Assembly (NCBI GenBank): GCA_030374805.1 | Contig: JARGSG010000004.1 | Location: forward strand, 434,001-498,000 | Origin: Gracilaria gracilis | Lineage: Eukaryota > Rhodophyta > Florideophyceae > Gracilariales > Gracilariaceae | Length of the DNA stretch: 64,000 bases | Reading direction: 5' to 3' | Shown here: positions 21,001-31,528 of the stretch, piece after piece | Numbering within the stretch: the first letter of the stretch is position 1 | How the letters are laid out: each line of letters starts with the position of its first letter | Position numbers and translations under genes: made by a program | Notes under the pieces: model-generated | What the model saw: the letters and a program-made list of their open reading frames with translations, nothing else | Told to the model about the DNA's origin: nothing | Database searches by the model: none

Positions 21001-21711
21001 GACATGCACAAATGACAGCCTTTTAGATCCTTGAACCACATATTTTCTCCAAGTATGTAACCAATAACAACCTCTTGGAGAATCTTCTCTTCTGTAGGTT
21101 TAACAGACATGCAAATCAGGACAACCTTCTTGTTCACCCACAGTCATTTGAACACCGGACATGCAACACAGAGCAACCTTCCGGATCAAATTCACCATGA
21201 TCATGCCCTAAACATGCAAAAATGACAACCTTCTAGGTCCATGAAATAAAGCAGTTCTCCGAGCATGTAACACATAACAACCTCTCGGAGCAACAATCAT
21301 CTCAATGTTCAACCAGACATGCAACACAATAGCAACCTTCCGGTTCAACACAAACGTTCTGTACACCGAACATGCAACACAAAGCAAACTCCCGGGTCAG
21401 AAACACACATATTCTTACGCTGGACATGCGAAACACAGCAAACTTCCAGCTCAACAGTTCTCCTCTATATATCGGACATGCGAAAACCCAGCAACCTTCT
21501 GGAAACAATAAGAACACAACAGTCATCCCGGGCATGCAAAACAACAACCTTCTGAGCTTCTTTGGCGAACAGAAATATCAGACATGTACATCACAACCTT
21601 CTGATACTTTCATTGTACTCAGACATGCATAAGGACAACCTCCCGGAATGCGTGGGGAAAACAGTTACATAGAGTCTCAGGCTTGAAAACACTCAACCTC
21701 CTGAGCTCTAG
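21001..21711. repeat. Degenerate ~53-bp minisatellite, about 13-14 units
   Basis: Units start with ACATGCAA (variants ATGTAA, ATGCGA) and carry CAACCTTCCGG (variants CTTCTGG, CTCTCGG) about 10-20 bases later. Unit starts are near 21001, 21053, 21106, 21157, 21212, 21263, 21316, 21369, 21423, 21475, 21531, 21581 and 21622, giving spacings of about 41-56. Spacers between the conserved cores are divergent. It sits where gag-pol should be in the T3 derivative. Confidence 0.75.
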
Positions 21712-21749
21712 AAAACACAGAAGCAAAAGCAAGCAACAAAAAAAATGAT

Positions 21750-22831
21750 CATCGGGCCCACTGGCAGGAAATACTATTCCCGGTACCCTAGGGAGTCGGA
21801 CCCCTGACCCCCGGAGACCTTCCGGGTAGAAAACGACTTCTTCAGTCTACCTCCTCCTGCCTTCCGGGAGAAGGCGCGTTGCTCTCTACGAGATGTCCAG
21901 AAGATGGTTAATGGCCAAAGATATGCCTTCACCAAGTAAAACCCTCTCTGATCTCTTGCAACAACTTGCGCGACCTTGAAACAGCAGCTACTTTGACACC
22001 CAAGGTACGCTTCTAGCGAGCAATCAATGAAGATCACAAGCGGCCTGATCCCAATGGGAGGTCAGCCTTCGATACGTTGCCTCCTAGTACTAAAAGCCCA
22101 CTGGACAAGCCAATGAGTCAATTGCACGGATCAAAAGCTCCTTATGGATGCCTTCACCGCCGTCCAAGCACCTAACACACAGTCAGGTTCAACAAACAAA
22201 AGTCAAACACCACAACCAAAGTGCAGTACGCCACGGCACCCCGTTAGCTTCAGCGCTCGGGGTACAACACCGTTATCCGCCCAAAAGGACCAGTGGAGCC
22301 CGCTGGTCAGCACGTCCGCCTTGGTTCAAGCCGCCTGGCTCCCGTCCCCCGATTACTCGGATCAACCGTTCGTCGCACAGGTAATGCAGTGATGACCAAA
22401 AATGCCGAGCACACACGTAGCGCACGGACTTCAACCACAACTGCTGAGCACAAAGCTAGTCCCCAGACTTCGATAAAAATGGTCTCAACCTCTCGGATCA
22501 GAACCCGCAGCCAGGACACGGGGATCCCGACAACAAAAACAATAGAGGGAGACCAAACAAAGCGGATAGCGATCGACAACAAGGGCAACAACGAGTACAT
22601 AACCACAATCACGATAGAGAGTCAACGTCGAACCACTACCAACCAAACGCCCTCAGGGAGGAACGCAATCGAAAAAGGGAATTACAACACCAACGAAATC
22701 AACCAATAACACAAGATACGGAATCGAACAAACAACGGAAACATCAACAACGGCGATGAATAACGAGGTTGGCGGTGGGGGAAAGCGGCGGTAAGGGAAT
22801 CATAACGAACGAAATCGGCAGACGTCAGCGG
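21750..22831 (-). other. T3 leader (right unit)
   Basis: About 1.08 kb, homologous to 48093-49084 (+). It ends at 21755-21840 with the leader block shared with T1 and T2 (minus strand CTACCCGGAAGGTCTCCGGG, GGGTCAGGGGTCCGAC, TAGGGTACCGGG, CTGCCAGTGGGCCCG). The middle part (about 22650-22830) is more diverged from the plus-strand copy. Confidence 0.7.
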
Positions 22832-22847
22832 GGCTGGGCCCATAACC
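22832..22847 (-). other. T3 primer-binding site (right unit)
   Basis: Minus strand GGTTATGGGCCCAG directly following the LTR end, as in the other T3 copies. Confidence 0.8.
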
Positions 22848-23648
22848 TGATGGAGGTTATAGCTGAGAAGGGAAGGTTGTTGCAAAGGGAAGGTGGGGAT
22901 ATGCAAAGGAAGTTCGCCAGCTCTGGCTCGGATTTACTTGGAGGTGCTTCTGTCACAACTTATATAGCACTACGTCGTCGCACTACCGCTCACTTCCACT
23001 CGGAGTAAAACCTAAGCCACCAAGCGGGGACACTCAATACTACCAATCATCATCTAACATAACATGGTAACACTGCCACAATTCATGACAGCTTACAACT
23101 AACAAGGCACAACAGTGCACAACAGTGCACAACAAGTTACGTGCCTACTCAACAAGTTACGTGCCTACACATAACGATGACCATGCACAAATTCACATCG
23201 TGCCAATACACTGTAATCCGTACACCACACCAATATGTGTATGCTCCAGCTCACCAAGTACCACGTAACCACAAATTCACTCAATGCCATAAGTTCCCAC
23301 AACATGTTACCACAGTGTTCGTGTAATCCTCATGACTGTACCTGACTCATCACCATAGCGCACCAAGTTGCATCAATGTGTTCAACATGTCCACGTACAT
23401 AACTGTGCATACTGTCCAGCATACCCATCTGTGCTAGCTACACACGTGTAGCCCAGAACAGCCCAGTAGTGCCATAACACTTGTACACACCACGTTGCAT
23501 GTGCACATTTGCAGTAGCCAATCAGAAGCCAGTTTCACGTTGAGTTTGCACAAACGCGCATATGCGCTTTTCCAGCTGCACCCTCCAAAACAGCCCATGC
23601 TCCCCTGCACTTTTGGTTTCAGTGACAGCACTAAGTCAACATCCAACA
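22848..23648 (-). repeat. T3 LTR, right unit
   Basis: 801 bp, TGTTGGATG...CCTCCATCA (minus strand), the same length as the copy at 47276-48076. It carries GCGCATATGCGC in U3. Its outer flank is a LINE fragment ending GTGGTACG, the same flank that precedes the 47276 LTR. Confidence 0.88.
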
Positions 23649-23722
23649 CGTACCACGCTCAGCTCATCACCAGCAAGTGTGAATATTGCAGAGTGATTTT
23701 GGTTTGCAGGCAGTTGCAGTAC
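23649..23722 (-). mobile_element. 74-bp LINE fragment at LTR/pol junction
   Basis: Minus strand equals the LINE reverse transcriptase segment found at 47202-47275 (+) and at about 54438-54511 (+). It is fused on one side to the T3 LTR and on the other to T3 pol, where it adds about 20 foreign codons to the pol frame. Confidence 0.8.
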
Positions 23723-24965
23723 CTCACAGTTGGTTCCCCAGATGGTGCAGCTTCATACTTCTGAACGTACGCCCACTTGGACGAAATCACGTTGCTGTCT
23801 GCTGGCCTAGGCACTAGATCCCATGTGTCATGCTCTATCAGTGACTGGTACTCGCTCTTCATTGCCTTCTTCCATGTTTCGGAATCAGGGCGTGACACAG
23901 CTTCACTATAAGAAGAAGGAGTGTCATCACTGGCTGTTAGAAGAGCAGTTCCACCCCACCAACGCGTTGGCTTCTTACTCTCACGTGTGGATCTACGAAC
24001 AGCTTGTGTCTCTTGCCCTTCAGGCTCAACATGTGGAACTGGTGTGGAACCATCACTGGTACTCTCACACGCATCATGGACATCAGGCGCAGGTGCGGAA
24101 GGATCATCTTCACTGGGGTGACTGGATGTGTCAGAGTTGGAGGTGTCATCCGGACTAGACATGTCACTCAACTCCATGTCAGCATAGTCCTCTTCCTCAC
24201 AGTTCTCATGGTCTTCTAAGCCCGAAGACTCGTCAAACCTCACATCTCTTGACACAATCACCTTTCTCTTCTTACCATCCCACAACTTGTACCCGTGGGA
24301 CCCAGAAGTATTCCCAATGAAGATGGCTTCCTTTGCTCTGTCCTTCAGCTTCTTCAGCTTGTGATCCACAACTTTGTACCAGCATCGGCTCCCAAACACA
24401 CGCAGATTGCTCACATCAGGCTTCTGACCATGCCACAGCTCGAATGGAGTCGAGTTACTAGGAAGGGCTTTGCCGGTCACTCTGTTGCGTACATACACTG
24501 CTACGTTCAATCCTTCAGCCCAAAATTTCTTTGGCAGTTGTTTGTGGTGCAACATCGATCTCATCAAGTCCATGAGTGTGTTCGGTTGAACCTTTCGGCA
24601 AGCCCATTCTGCTGTGGATTGTACGGCACTGTTCGCTGATGTTCAATACCTTGGCGCTCGAGTTCTTTGCGAAAACGATTGGACAGATACTCACCACCGT
24701 TGTCAGTGCGCAATGCACGTAGCAAACTCTCACCTGCGGTGATGGTTTTCAACTTTCGTCCAGTCTGGTTTTCCACAAACTTGAGCCACCTCATAAACAT
24801 TTGGAACACCTCATCTTTGGTTTTGAGCATGTACAAGAAGCAATACCTGCTGTGGTCGTCGATGAATGTCACAAAGTAGTGCGAGCCCCCCAAGGATTTC
24901 ACACTTACTGGCCCTGAAACGTCCGAATGGACAAGGTCCAGTACGTGTTCTGCTCGTTCCCCCAC
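23723..24965 (-). pseudogene. T3 integrase and start of reverse transcriptase
   Basis: The frame at 24965-24564 has the integrase catalytic blocks HSDVSGP, RTDNGGEY and PQQNGLAERFNR (D, D, E). After a frame change near 24570 it continues as KFWAEGLNVAVYVRNRV, the integrase C-terminal region (RVFGSRCWYKV, DVRFDE) and a Ser/Asp-rich linker, to the first reverse transcriptase motif (WKKAMKSEYQSLIEHDTWDLV, about 23800-23865). There it ends at the LINE fragment, so the catalytic YVDD and RNase H parts are absent. It is a different copia family from T1 and T2, linked to T3 LTRs by the shared leader at 25990-26062. Confidence 0.82.
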
Positions 24966-24967
24966 CC

Positions 24968-25168
24968 GATTGGTAGTACTGAGTGTCCCTGCTTAGTGGC
25001 TTAGGTGTTACTCCGAGTGGAAGTGTGCGGTAGTGCGACGAGGTAGTGCTATATAAGTTGTGACAGAAGCACCTCCAAGTAAATCCGAGCCAGAGCTGGC
25101 GAACTTCCTTTGCATATCCCCACCTTCCTTTTGCATCAACCTTCCATTCCCAGCTATAACCTACATCA
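24968..25168 (+). repeat. T3 LTR 3'-end fragment in opposite orientation
   Basis: About 200 bp matching the last quarter of the T3 LTR (compare 47878-48076), including TATATAAG and ending CCTACATCA. It lies on the plus strand between minus-strand gag and integrase and replaces the protease region. There is no LTR start, so this is a rearrangement rather than a simple insertion. Confidence 0.75.
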
Positions 25169-25879
25169 ATTCTTGTTAGCCCCATCACATTGTCTCTTGT
25201 AACAGTCCTTCTGGATATGACCCTTCTTGCCACAATAGTAACATATAATTGACTTCAATGACCTCTGACGCCCGACCAAAGCTGCGTCACTTCCGGATTC
25301 CTCCTTGGCACGATCATTCATTTGCTGCTCTTCTTGCAGCAAACGACTCTTCACGAACTCCAAACTGAGCTCGCGATCTCCGATCGTGGTGTCGATAGCG
25401 ACAATGAGGTGCTCGAAACGTTCCGGAAGTCCACATAAGATGGCCATCGCAATGTCTTCTTCTTCAACTTTGACGTCCATGCTCTTGAGATCAGAAGCCA
25501 AGTGACGAACATGATTGATGAATTGCAACATCTTCTGGTCGTCACGCATCTTGGCGGTGTAAAAAGCACGTCTGGCATTGATTCGGTTGAGAAGAGTCTT
25601 CCTCTGGAAAACATTGCATATGGCCTTCCACACATCGGCAGCAGCCTCCACATCGCGCACATGATCCAAATGTTCGTCACTGAGCGTAAGTCCAATGATA
25701 GCTCTGGCCTTTGAGTCGCGAGTTTCCCACTTGGACAATTCTTCTGGATCGGTGGGTGGAGAGCTGGTGAGGTGATTCTTGAGATCCTTGAGCGCAAGCA
25801 CAAGCTGAACTTTCTCCTTCCAGATATGGAAGTTATCCTCACCCAACTTCTCAATCTTGATCCCAGTGAATGAGTCCAT
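25169..25879 (-). pseudogene. T3 gag (3'-truncated)
   Basis: The start at 25879 gives MDSFTGIKIEKLGEDNF, the usual copia gag opening (K.L.G.NF..W). The UBN2-type gag domain follows, with AMRDDQKMLQFINHVRHLAS-like helices and LCGLPERFE, then a zinc knuckle CYYCGKKGHIQKDC (C-X2-C-X4-H-X4-C) near 25195-25240. The frame runs into reversed LTR sequence at 25168, so the protease and gag-pol join are lost. An upstream in-frame ATG at 25945 lies in leader-like sequence and is less likely. Confidence 0.82.
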
Positions 25880-25899
25880 GCCACAAAGTGAGATTGAAA

Positions 25900-26062
25900 G
25901 CGATCCCAGATAAAAGAAATGGCAGACACAACAGGACAACAGCAAACCACAACAACAACAATAACAACAACAACAATAAAAACAAATAAAACTTCAATAG
26001 TCGGGCCCACTGGCAGGAAATAGTATTCCCGGTACCCTAGGGTGTCGGACCCCTGACCCCCC
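25900..26062 (-). other. T3 leader, gag-proximal part
   Basis: Bases 25998-26062 match 21755-21818 (conserved leader block). This ties the gag to the T3 LTR family. It is cut at 26062 by the poly(T) end of the minus-strand LINE. Confidence 0.75.
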
Positions 26063-28650
26063 TTTTTTTTCAATCAATTGCTTTTTATTTATAGTGTTCT
26101 CAATGTCCCATGAAGAGCAGCAGGGTAACACTCTCAAGGTATAAACTAACTTGGTCAATTACGAACCAACGCAATCATTCTTACTACTTATAGCACAGAT
26201 TTACAACTGTGCTTCTTCCAATACATCTAGTATTTCGGTCGCCTCCTGTCTCTCTCCAGGTGACTAATCTTCCATTCCGAGTAGTACCTTCAGTCTTCCG
26301 TACTTCCAGTACTCGTGCCCAAGTACATCACGTGCCTCCATTGGGTTCGCTGGGAACTCATTGAAGTACCATCGGATACCCATCATTCGGTGCGAAACTT
26401 TGCGCAACCGAAGAACGGGTGGGTATTTTCCATTTGCAGCACACGGGATTTTGCGAACGCGTCTTGCCGAGGCAAGTTTCCACTCCGCATCCCGTAAACT
26501 TCCTATTCCTTTTGTACACACATTATCAATTTCAGCTCGTAGTGCTGAAATTGAAGGATGTGCATTATACAGCGACAGCTGCCGACATGCCCGGTTCACC
26601 TTCAACTGTCGCGATCTGTGTTCCAATTCAAGGTTCAATGCCGTCTCACGACACGATTGATAATGTCGTAGACGTTTGGAGGCGAGCACAATTCGTCGCA
26701 GAGCCACAGACTCTAAACGACAAAGTGCACGCATCATCGGCACCCGATATGTTCCAAACCGAGATGCCATTTTTCCAAGAATCAGTTTGAAGAACGTTGC
26801 TTCAAGCTTCACTATCGCCATTTCCAAATGAGGCGTGAGCGGTACAAGAGGCAACGCATATTCGTAAATCGACCTCACGAATGCGCGGTACAAACTCACA
26901 CAGCTGCGCGTATCAAATCCATTCCGGTGCAGACCAGCACCGGCTAGGCTTCCCAATCGACGTCGAGCATTTTTTACGCGTTCCATGTGCTTGTCGGCTG
27001 TTACTCCATTGGTGTTTAGAGACACCCCTAGATATACTGCACTACGTACCACGCTCAGCTTATCACCAGCAAGTGTGAATATTGCAGAGTGATTTTGGTT
27101 TGCAGGCAGTTGCAGTACCATCGACTTGCCGTTTGCAGTGTTCCACGGCATTTGCATTTCTTTCCCCCAACTACTGCATATGTCTAGCAGTTGTTGCAGC
27201 CCGCTATCAGTCTTCGCCATCAGAATCACATCGTCGGCAAATGCACTTGCACCTCGATCCGACACATGATATGGCACCTCCTGCACTCGATATAGCATGG
27301 AATCAATATACATGTTGAACAATGTACAGCTGAATGGGTCACCTTGAGGCACTCCAAGATTCATTTGTACTTGTTCATCTTTCCAATTTCCATTTATGAA
27401 AGCGTTGACTGGTTGCAGCAGCAAGGTAGTCATTGCCGCATGCTTCGCTTGTAGCCTCGATGCGCACACTTGCGACAATAGTTTTCGGTTAACTTTGTCG
27501 TACGCCTTCGTTAGATCCAGTACTGCCACACGCGAGTGGCCGTTTTTGATGATGTTACTCACCTCCACAATCGACTGTTCTGTTCCATTGTACTTTGAGA
27601 ACCCATACTGGTACTCATGAAACTCGATAGAGTTCATCACGATCGATGCAGCCGAAATTGCTTTACGCAAGTGCGACAGAATAGAGATCGGTCGGTAGTT
27701 GGATGGTACCGAGATGTCGCCTTTCTTGTATATGGGCGATATACGTGTCTGTCGCAACGTTGATGGTAGATATGCCAACTTGCCGCACGCCCACCACAGC
27801 TTGAGAAGCGTGGAAGCGCACAAAGTTGGACTCACCTGTAGCATTTCCGATGCCACGTTATCGCGCCCAATCGATCTTCCCTTCTTTGCATCCTTGATCG
27901 ATTTTTCCAATGCAATCCGGAACGAGTTCGGAACATGAAATGTGACTGCTTTCACCCCACATTCGCGTGGCTGGTACTCGGCAATAAACTGAGCGTAGTC
28001 CTGTGGGTCTAATGGATTTCCACGTTCCAGTGCCCGTGCGCTATGCTGAGATCGTAATTTCATCACCGAGTTGATTCGATTCACTGTTTGAGATGCTGTT
28101 TCGTCCTCAGCGGTATCAAGAAACTCGTCCAACAGTTGTCTCTTCTTTGCCCGACAACGACGTTTAATGAATCTGTCAATCACCTTGTACACATTCCACA
28201 TTTGAATGTTGCCACTTCGTTTCCACCGTTTGTAATATGTAGATCGCACACGACTCAACTGGTCAAGAGTAGAATCCCAGAAGAAGCGATAGCGGTCAGG
28301 ACGCATTGATACGGAAGTGATCCAGGGGCTACTGATTGTGTCCACAAGTTGGCAACAAGCATCCTCCAGATCCTCTTCTGCGGTTGCGTGGTCAAAACGA
28401 GAAGCCACATTAGGCAAATTGGCTTTGTAATATGTCTGAGCGTCTTCGATTCTGTCCACGCATTTGAGTTGCGCCCTCGAAATCTTCGGTTTTCGAGGTG
28501 AGAATTGAGTTGTCATCCAGTCAATGTCGGCAACAACCATGTTGTGATCCGAGACTGCATCCCACGATCCACTGGTTGTTGCCACATTTCGAACAGACAC
28601 TCGCTTCGAGATGAAGAAATCCACTACACTCGAACCATTTGGGGTGCGAA
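26063..28650 (-). mobile_element. LINE (APE-type non-LTR retrotransposon), 5'-truncated copy
   Basis: Begins with a T run at 26063-26070 (the poly(A) tail read backwards) and is nearly identical to 52876-55497 (+) up to 28650, where homology stops inside the endonuclease domain. The first flanking bases on the 5' side (28651-28660) match, as a target duplication, the 3' flank of the other LINE at 55496-55505, not the flank at 26062. Confidence 0.9.
26264..28650 (-). pseudogene. LINE ORF2: end of endonuclease plus reverse transcriptase
   Basis: An uninterrupted frame of about 795 codons. The partial endonuclease retains RTPNGSSVVDFFIS and SDHNMVVAD (the SDH motif). It then runs without a break into the reverse transcriptase: LTKAYDKV, GVPQGDPFSCTLF, SAFADDVILMAKT and YLGVSLN. 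The C-terminal part ends LKVLLGMED with no RNase H or CCHC. It shows that endonuclease and reverse transcriptase form one protein in this family. It is classed as a pseudogene because the endonuclease N-terminus and ORF1 are missing. An in-frame ATG at 28852 lies in flanking DNA. Confidence 0.85.
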
Positions 28651-28837
28651 TGACATCATTGCTGCCAATTCCTTGCAAGGTGGTGTAATTACTGGAGTTT
28701 TCGCGAAAACGCCGGCCACACTGTCGGGGCAAGCGTCGCGCATGGCGCCATTGAGGGCTCCCAGCGGCGGGCGTGTTCGAAATGATCACAGTGATGTTCG
28801 TCCCTCTGCTTATCTCCGTTGCTTTCGTCCTTCGTAG
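28651..28837 (+). pseudogene. 3' part of a gene split by LINE insertion and inversion
   Basis: Reads DIIAANSLQGGVITGVFAK and on to RCFRPS-stop at 28835-28837. Placed after the minus-strand frame ending RRTMDDII at 55498-55520, it makes one continuous frame across the 10-base target duplication. No known domain is recognised. Seen alone it would look like part of a 110-codon ORF overlapping the LINE. Confidence 0.6.
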
Positions 28838-29961
28838 CTTATAGAGATGCATACCGTTGCCTTCTTTTCCTGCGGGCTCACCATACTAGCTTCATAGCCA
28901 CGGAAATAAAACGCGTTTTTTCCTTGTGCTTTCATTTGGCTTCAGTCTCGTGGAAGCATGTTGCCAGACTAAAAGTCTAATTCGGGAGTTATCCCATGCG
29001 TAGAGCATACCCTCGCATCTGCCATCACGTCCTTCTCGGTGTCGCCCTGCTGCTGTGGTCACGGCGGGCGCCGCCGCCACTTCCTGTGCTTCCACGCCAG
29101 CGGCGGCGCGACGGAGCGACGGCGCCGCGTCTTCTGCCTGGGGGCCGGCGGCGGCGCAGGACAGCGGCGCCACTACATTTCGTACTTGCGTGCTGGTGGT
29201 GGCGCAAGGGAGGGCCGCCGCCACATCTTCTGCTGGAGGCGCGCGGTGGCAGCGGTGACGGGCGCGGTGGAGGCTCTCACTTTATATCACCGGAGAATCC
29301 TCCCGGACAAAGCAAGAAAAAAATTTTGGCGGTGTCCCAGGCAGTGTCCCGATACCGCCTTATAACCGCCGCCACAACTATGTTAGAATTCTGGCATACA
29401 CGTGGTCGTAGTTGCATTCAAGCACTGACACCCAGCAACTGCAATTAATGTAGCCCACATTACCTGAGGTAAGCAATCCTAGAGCATAAATACCTGATGT
29501 GGGCCACGATATCTATAATACCCCATTATATGCTGAACAAACATATTTAATGTAGACCACAATAATTCTGCCAGGACCAAGTAGAGTGGCTTTCGATCTC
29601 GATTTACTTGATTCAAACGTGCTCTGAAGGCATTCAAAATCTCTTTATCCGGTCTGCACAACTTTATTGTCGAAGTAATTGCATTGTTTCTTAATATTAC
29701 TTTTCAACTGCAAAAACCGCTGGCGCTTTTTCCAGAGATCATTGACATTCAATGCTATACCAGTTCTAATTATAGCTCTCCAAACGTACAACGATTTTTT
29801 TGAATTGCTCTGATGATTAACATCCCTAACGGCTTGCATGGTTGAAGTAAAAACATCCCCTTTCCCGAAGAACAAACCTTTCCTAAGAACGCCGGGTTCT
29901 CTTTTATTATCAATTCCATCTTATGTATTTTCCAGCGTGCACTCTATACACTTTTAATCTT
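28838..29961. other. Host-like DNA with GC-rich patch
   Basis: 29030-29290 is very GC-rich with repeated GGCGGCG/GCCGCC blocks; long Ala/Arg-rich frames on both strands there reflect composition. On the minus strand 29479-29875, two overlapping frames (VWRAIIRTGIALNVNDLWKK..., then PDKEILNAFRARLNQV...) look like one coding stretch with a frame change near 29650, but no family is recognised. The pentamer ATCTT at 29957-29961 is the left target duplication of the T2 element. Confidence 0.4.
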
Positions 29962-30699
29962 TGTTGACGTATGGATGTGGTCGAGTGCCTCTCAGACCTC
30001 TGCAAGACTAAGTTGCAGGGGAGCATGGGCACTTTTGGGACCTGGTGCAGCAAAAGCGCATATGCGTGTGTTTGTGAACCCAACGAGAACTTGCAATGTT
30101 ATTGGCTCCTGCAAATGGCGACATGCAATGTGGTGCACACAAGTGAATGGTTCTGTGTGGAGTAATAGGTGCTGAAGATACAAATGGTGCGCTGTGATTG
30201 GCTGCAGCTTGTGGCTTGCGGCCACTTATGCAGTGGCAGAGTATGTGTGCGTATGGGCCCTGTAGGGCGGTTTGGAGCAGATATGCGTTTGCATGCTATT
30301 CTAAGGGGGTTTAACACAGAATGTGCGATTCTGTGCTGCGCTGAGGGGTTGGCAGCGCCAGGCCGAAATTAGGGATTTTTTGGATCTGATTGTTTGAAGG
30401 AAGCACCTGGCTTTAGATCTGTGGCTGTTTAGATTAGTCGAATGTTTGAATTAGATGTTTTGAATTCGTATTATGTTTGCGCGCGCTTCCGTTGTACGAG
30501 TGTACACTTTGAAAACGTGTGCCGTGATGTCGCATAATGCGCCGGCGGCGAGGCGCGCTAGGGTATTTGTAGGTTCCCATCACTATCGGTTGAGTAAACT
30601 CGGGAAAAAGTTGGCCTACCCCTTTCACTTGTTCTCCTTCTCTTTTTCTTCTCTATTGTCTTTCTTCTTACGTCTCTCTAACCTGCGTTTACATAATCA
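29962..30699 (+). repeat. T2 5' LTR
   Basis: 738 bp, TGTTGACGTATGG...CATAATCA. It contains AAAAGCGCATATGCG and TATTGGCTCCTGCAAATG, the same U3 blocks as in T1 and T3. Confidence 0.9.
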
Positions 30700-30715
30700 G
30701 GTTATGGGCCCAGAG
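30700..30715 (+). other. T2 primer-binding site
   Basis: GGTTATGGGCCCAGAG directly after the LTR; complement of the initiator tRNA-Met anticodon arm, as in T1. Confidence 0.85.
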
Positions 30716-31528
30716 TGCCGACACTAAGTAAGTAAGCAGGCGTTCGTGTTTTTCTTTATTTACTTTCCTGTTTGGATTCAAGAAGTTATTCTAATTGTGC
30801 AAAAGTGCACCCGTTGTTGTTCCTCCAGAGTGGTGAAGACATATCGCGTTTGCTAGTAACCCTCTTGGCACGAGATCAGGAACGCAGCAGAATCCTGCTT
30901 CCGTCAGTGAAGTACGGAGGTCGACGAAACTGGTTTGGACGCGTAGGAGTAACCGTACTGCGCCGCAAGACCGAGCTACTTTCCTGTAAGAGACCAGCAA
31001 GGGCTAACTGGGGAACGTGTATCTTGACTAGTACCCTCCTTAGGAAGTCGTGTAGGGATTAACAGCGCCGGGCTCTCAAGTACGAAGATCTTGGTAGGTG
31101 ATCAAACCGTACCTCACCTGAAGAGAGTGACCAGGGACCAGGGATTCAGACCTCTAGGGTAACCGGAGCTAGATAACTCCTGCCAGTGGACCCGCTGCTT
31201 CTTCTTCTTGTTTATTGTTTTCCGGGTTTGAGTTCTGTCTCACCCTTGAGTATACTCCAGGCGTCGAGTACCCGAACTCTGCCTGTGATCGCGTACGGGA
31301 CTCGTCTCGACGAGCGTTGCAGATCTGGTTACACGGTCTCCGCTGGCGCCCTCGCTGTTGAGTGTTGAGACTACTCCACTCCAGCCAACCCCTCTTTGTG
31401 TAACATAAGCATCGAGTCCCTCACTCTGCTTCTTTTCTTTCTTGTTTCGTAACGGTTCTCTCGCTACTTGCCTCCAGTTTTCACTTTGGTTTCTGCAACT
31501 GGTTATATTGGAGAACGAGTAATTCGCA
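30716..31528 (+). other. T2 leader
   Basis: About 810 bp without coding potential. It is alignable with the T1 leader over several hundred bases (for example GACCGAGCTACTTTC then GAGACCAGCAAGGG, near 30970-31005). It includes the block shared by all three families at about 31120-31195 (GTGACCAGGGACCAGGG, TAGGGTAACCGG, CTGCCAGTGGACCCG). Confidence 0.7.

Larger units (their letters stand above)
18863..23648 (-). mobile_element. T3 LTR element, tandem non-coding units
   Basis: Minus-strand order: LTR (23648-22848), primer-binding site, ~1.1-kb leader, a non-coding region with a minisatellite, a polypurine tract, a second LTR (20523-19429), a second primer-binding site and a truncated leader (19428-18863). 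No gag or pol lies between the LTRs. The first ~1.35 kb of both units (22290-23648 and 18870-20229) are almost identical. This resembles a LARD-type non-autonomous derivative in tandem, most simply made by recombination between LTRs. Confidence 0.72.

Noticed and set aside
21001-21711. CRISPR-like spacing of conserved cores and variable spacers
   Set aside because: Cores are only about 8-12 bp, diverged and unevenly spaced, in a eukaryotic retrotransposon without cas genes; a minisatellite fits better.
28996-29448. Arg/Ala-rich 150-codon frame in the GC-rich patch
   Set aside because: Several frames on both strands are open there because of GGC/GCC repetition; no conserved motif.
30700-30715. 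tRNA-Met-like sequence
   Set aside because: Only the anticodon arm complement is present, directly after LTRs; it is a primer-binding site, not a tRNA gene.
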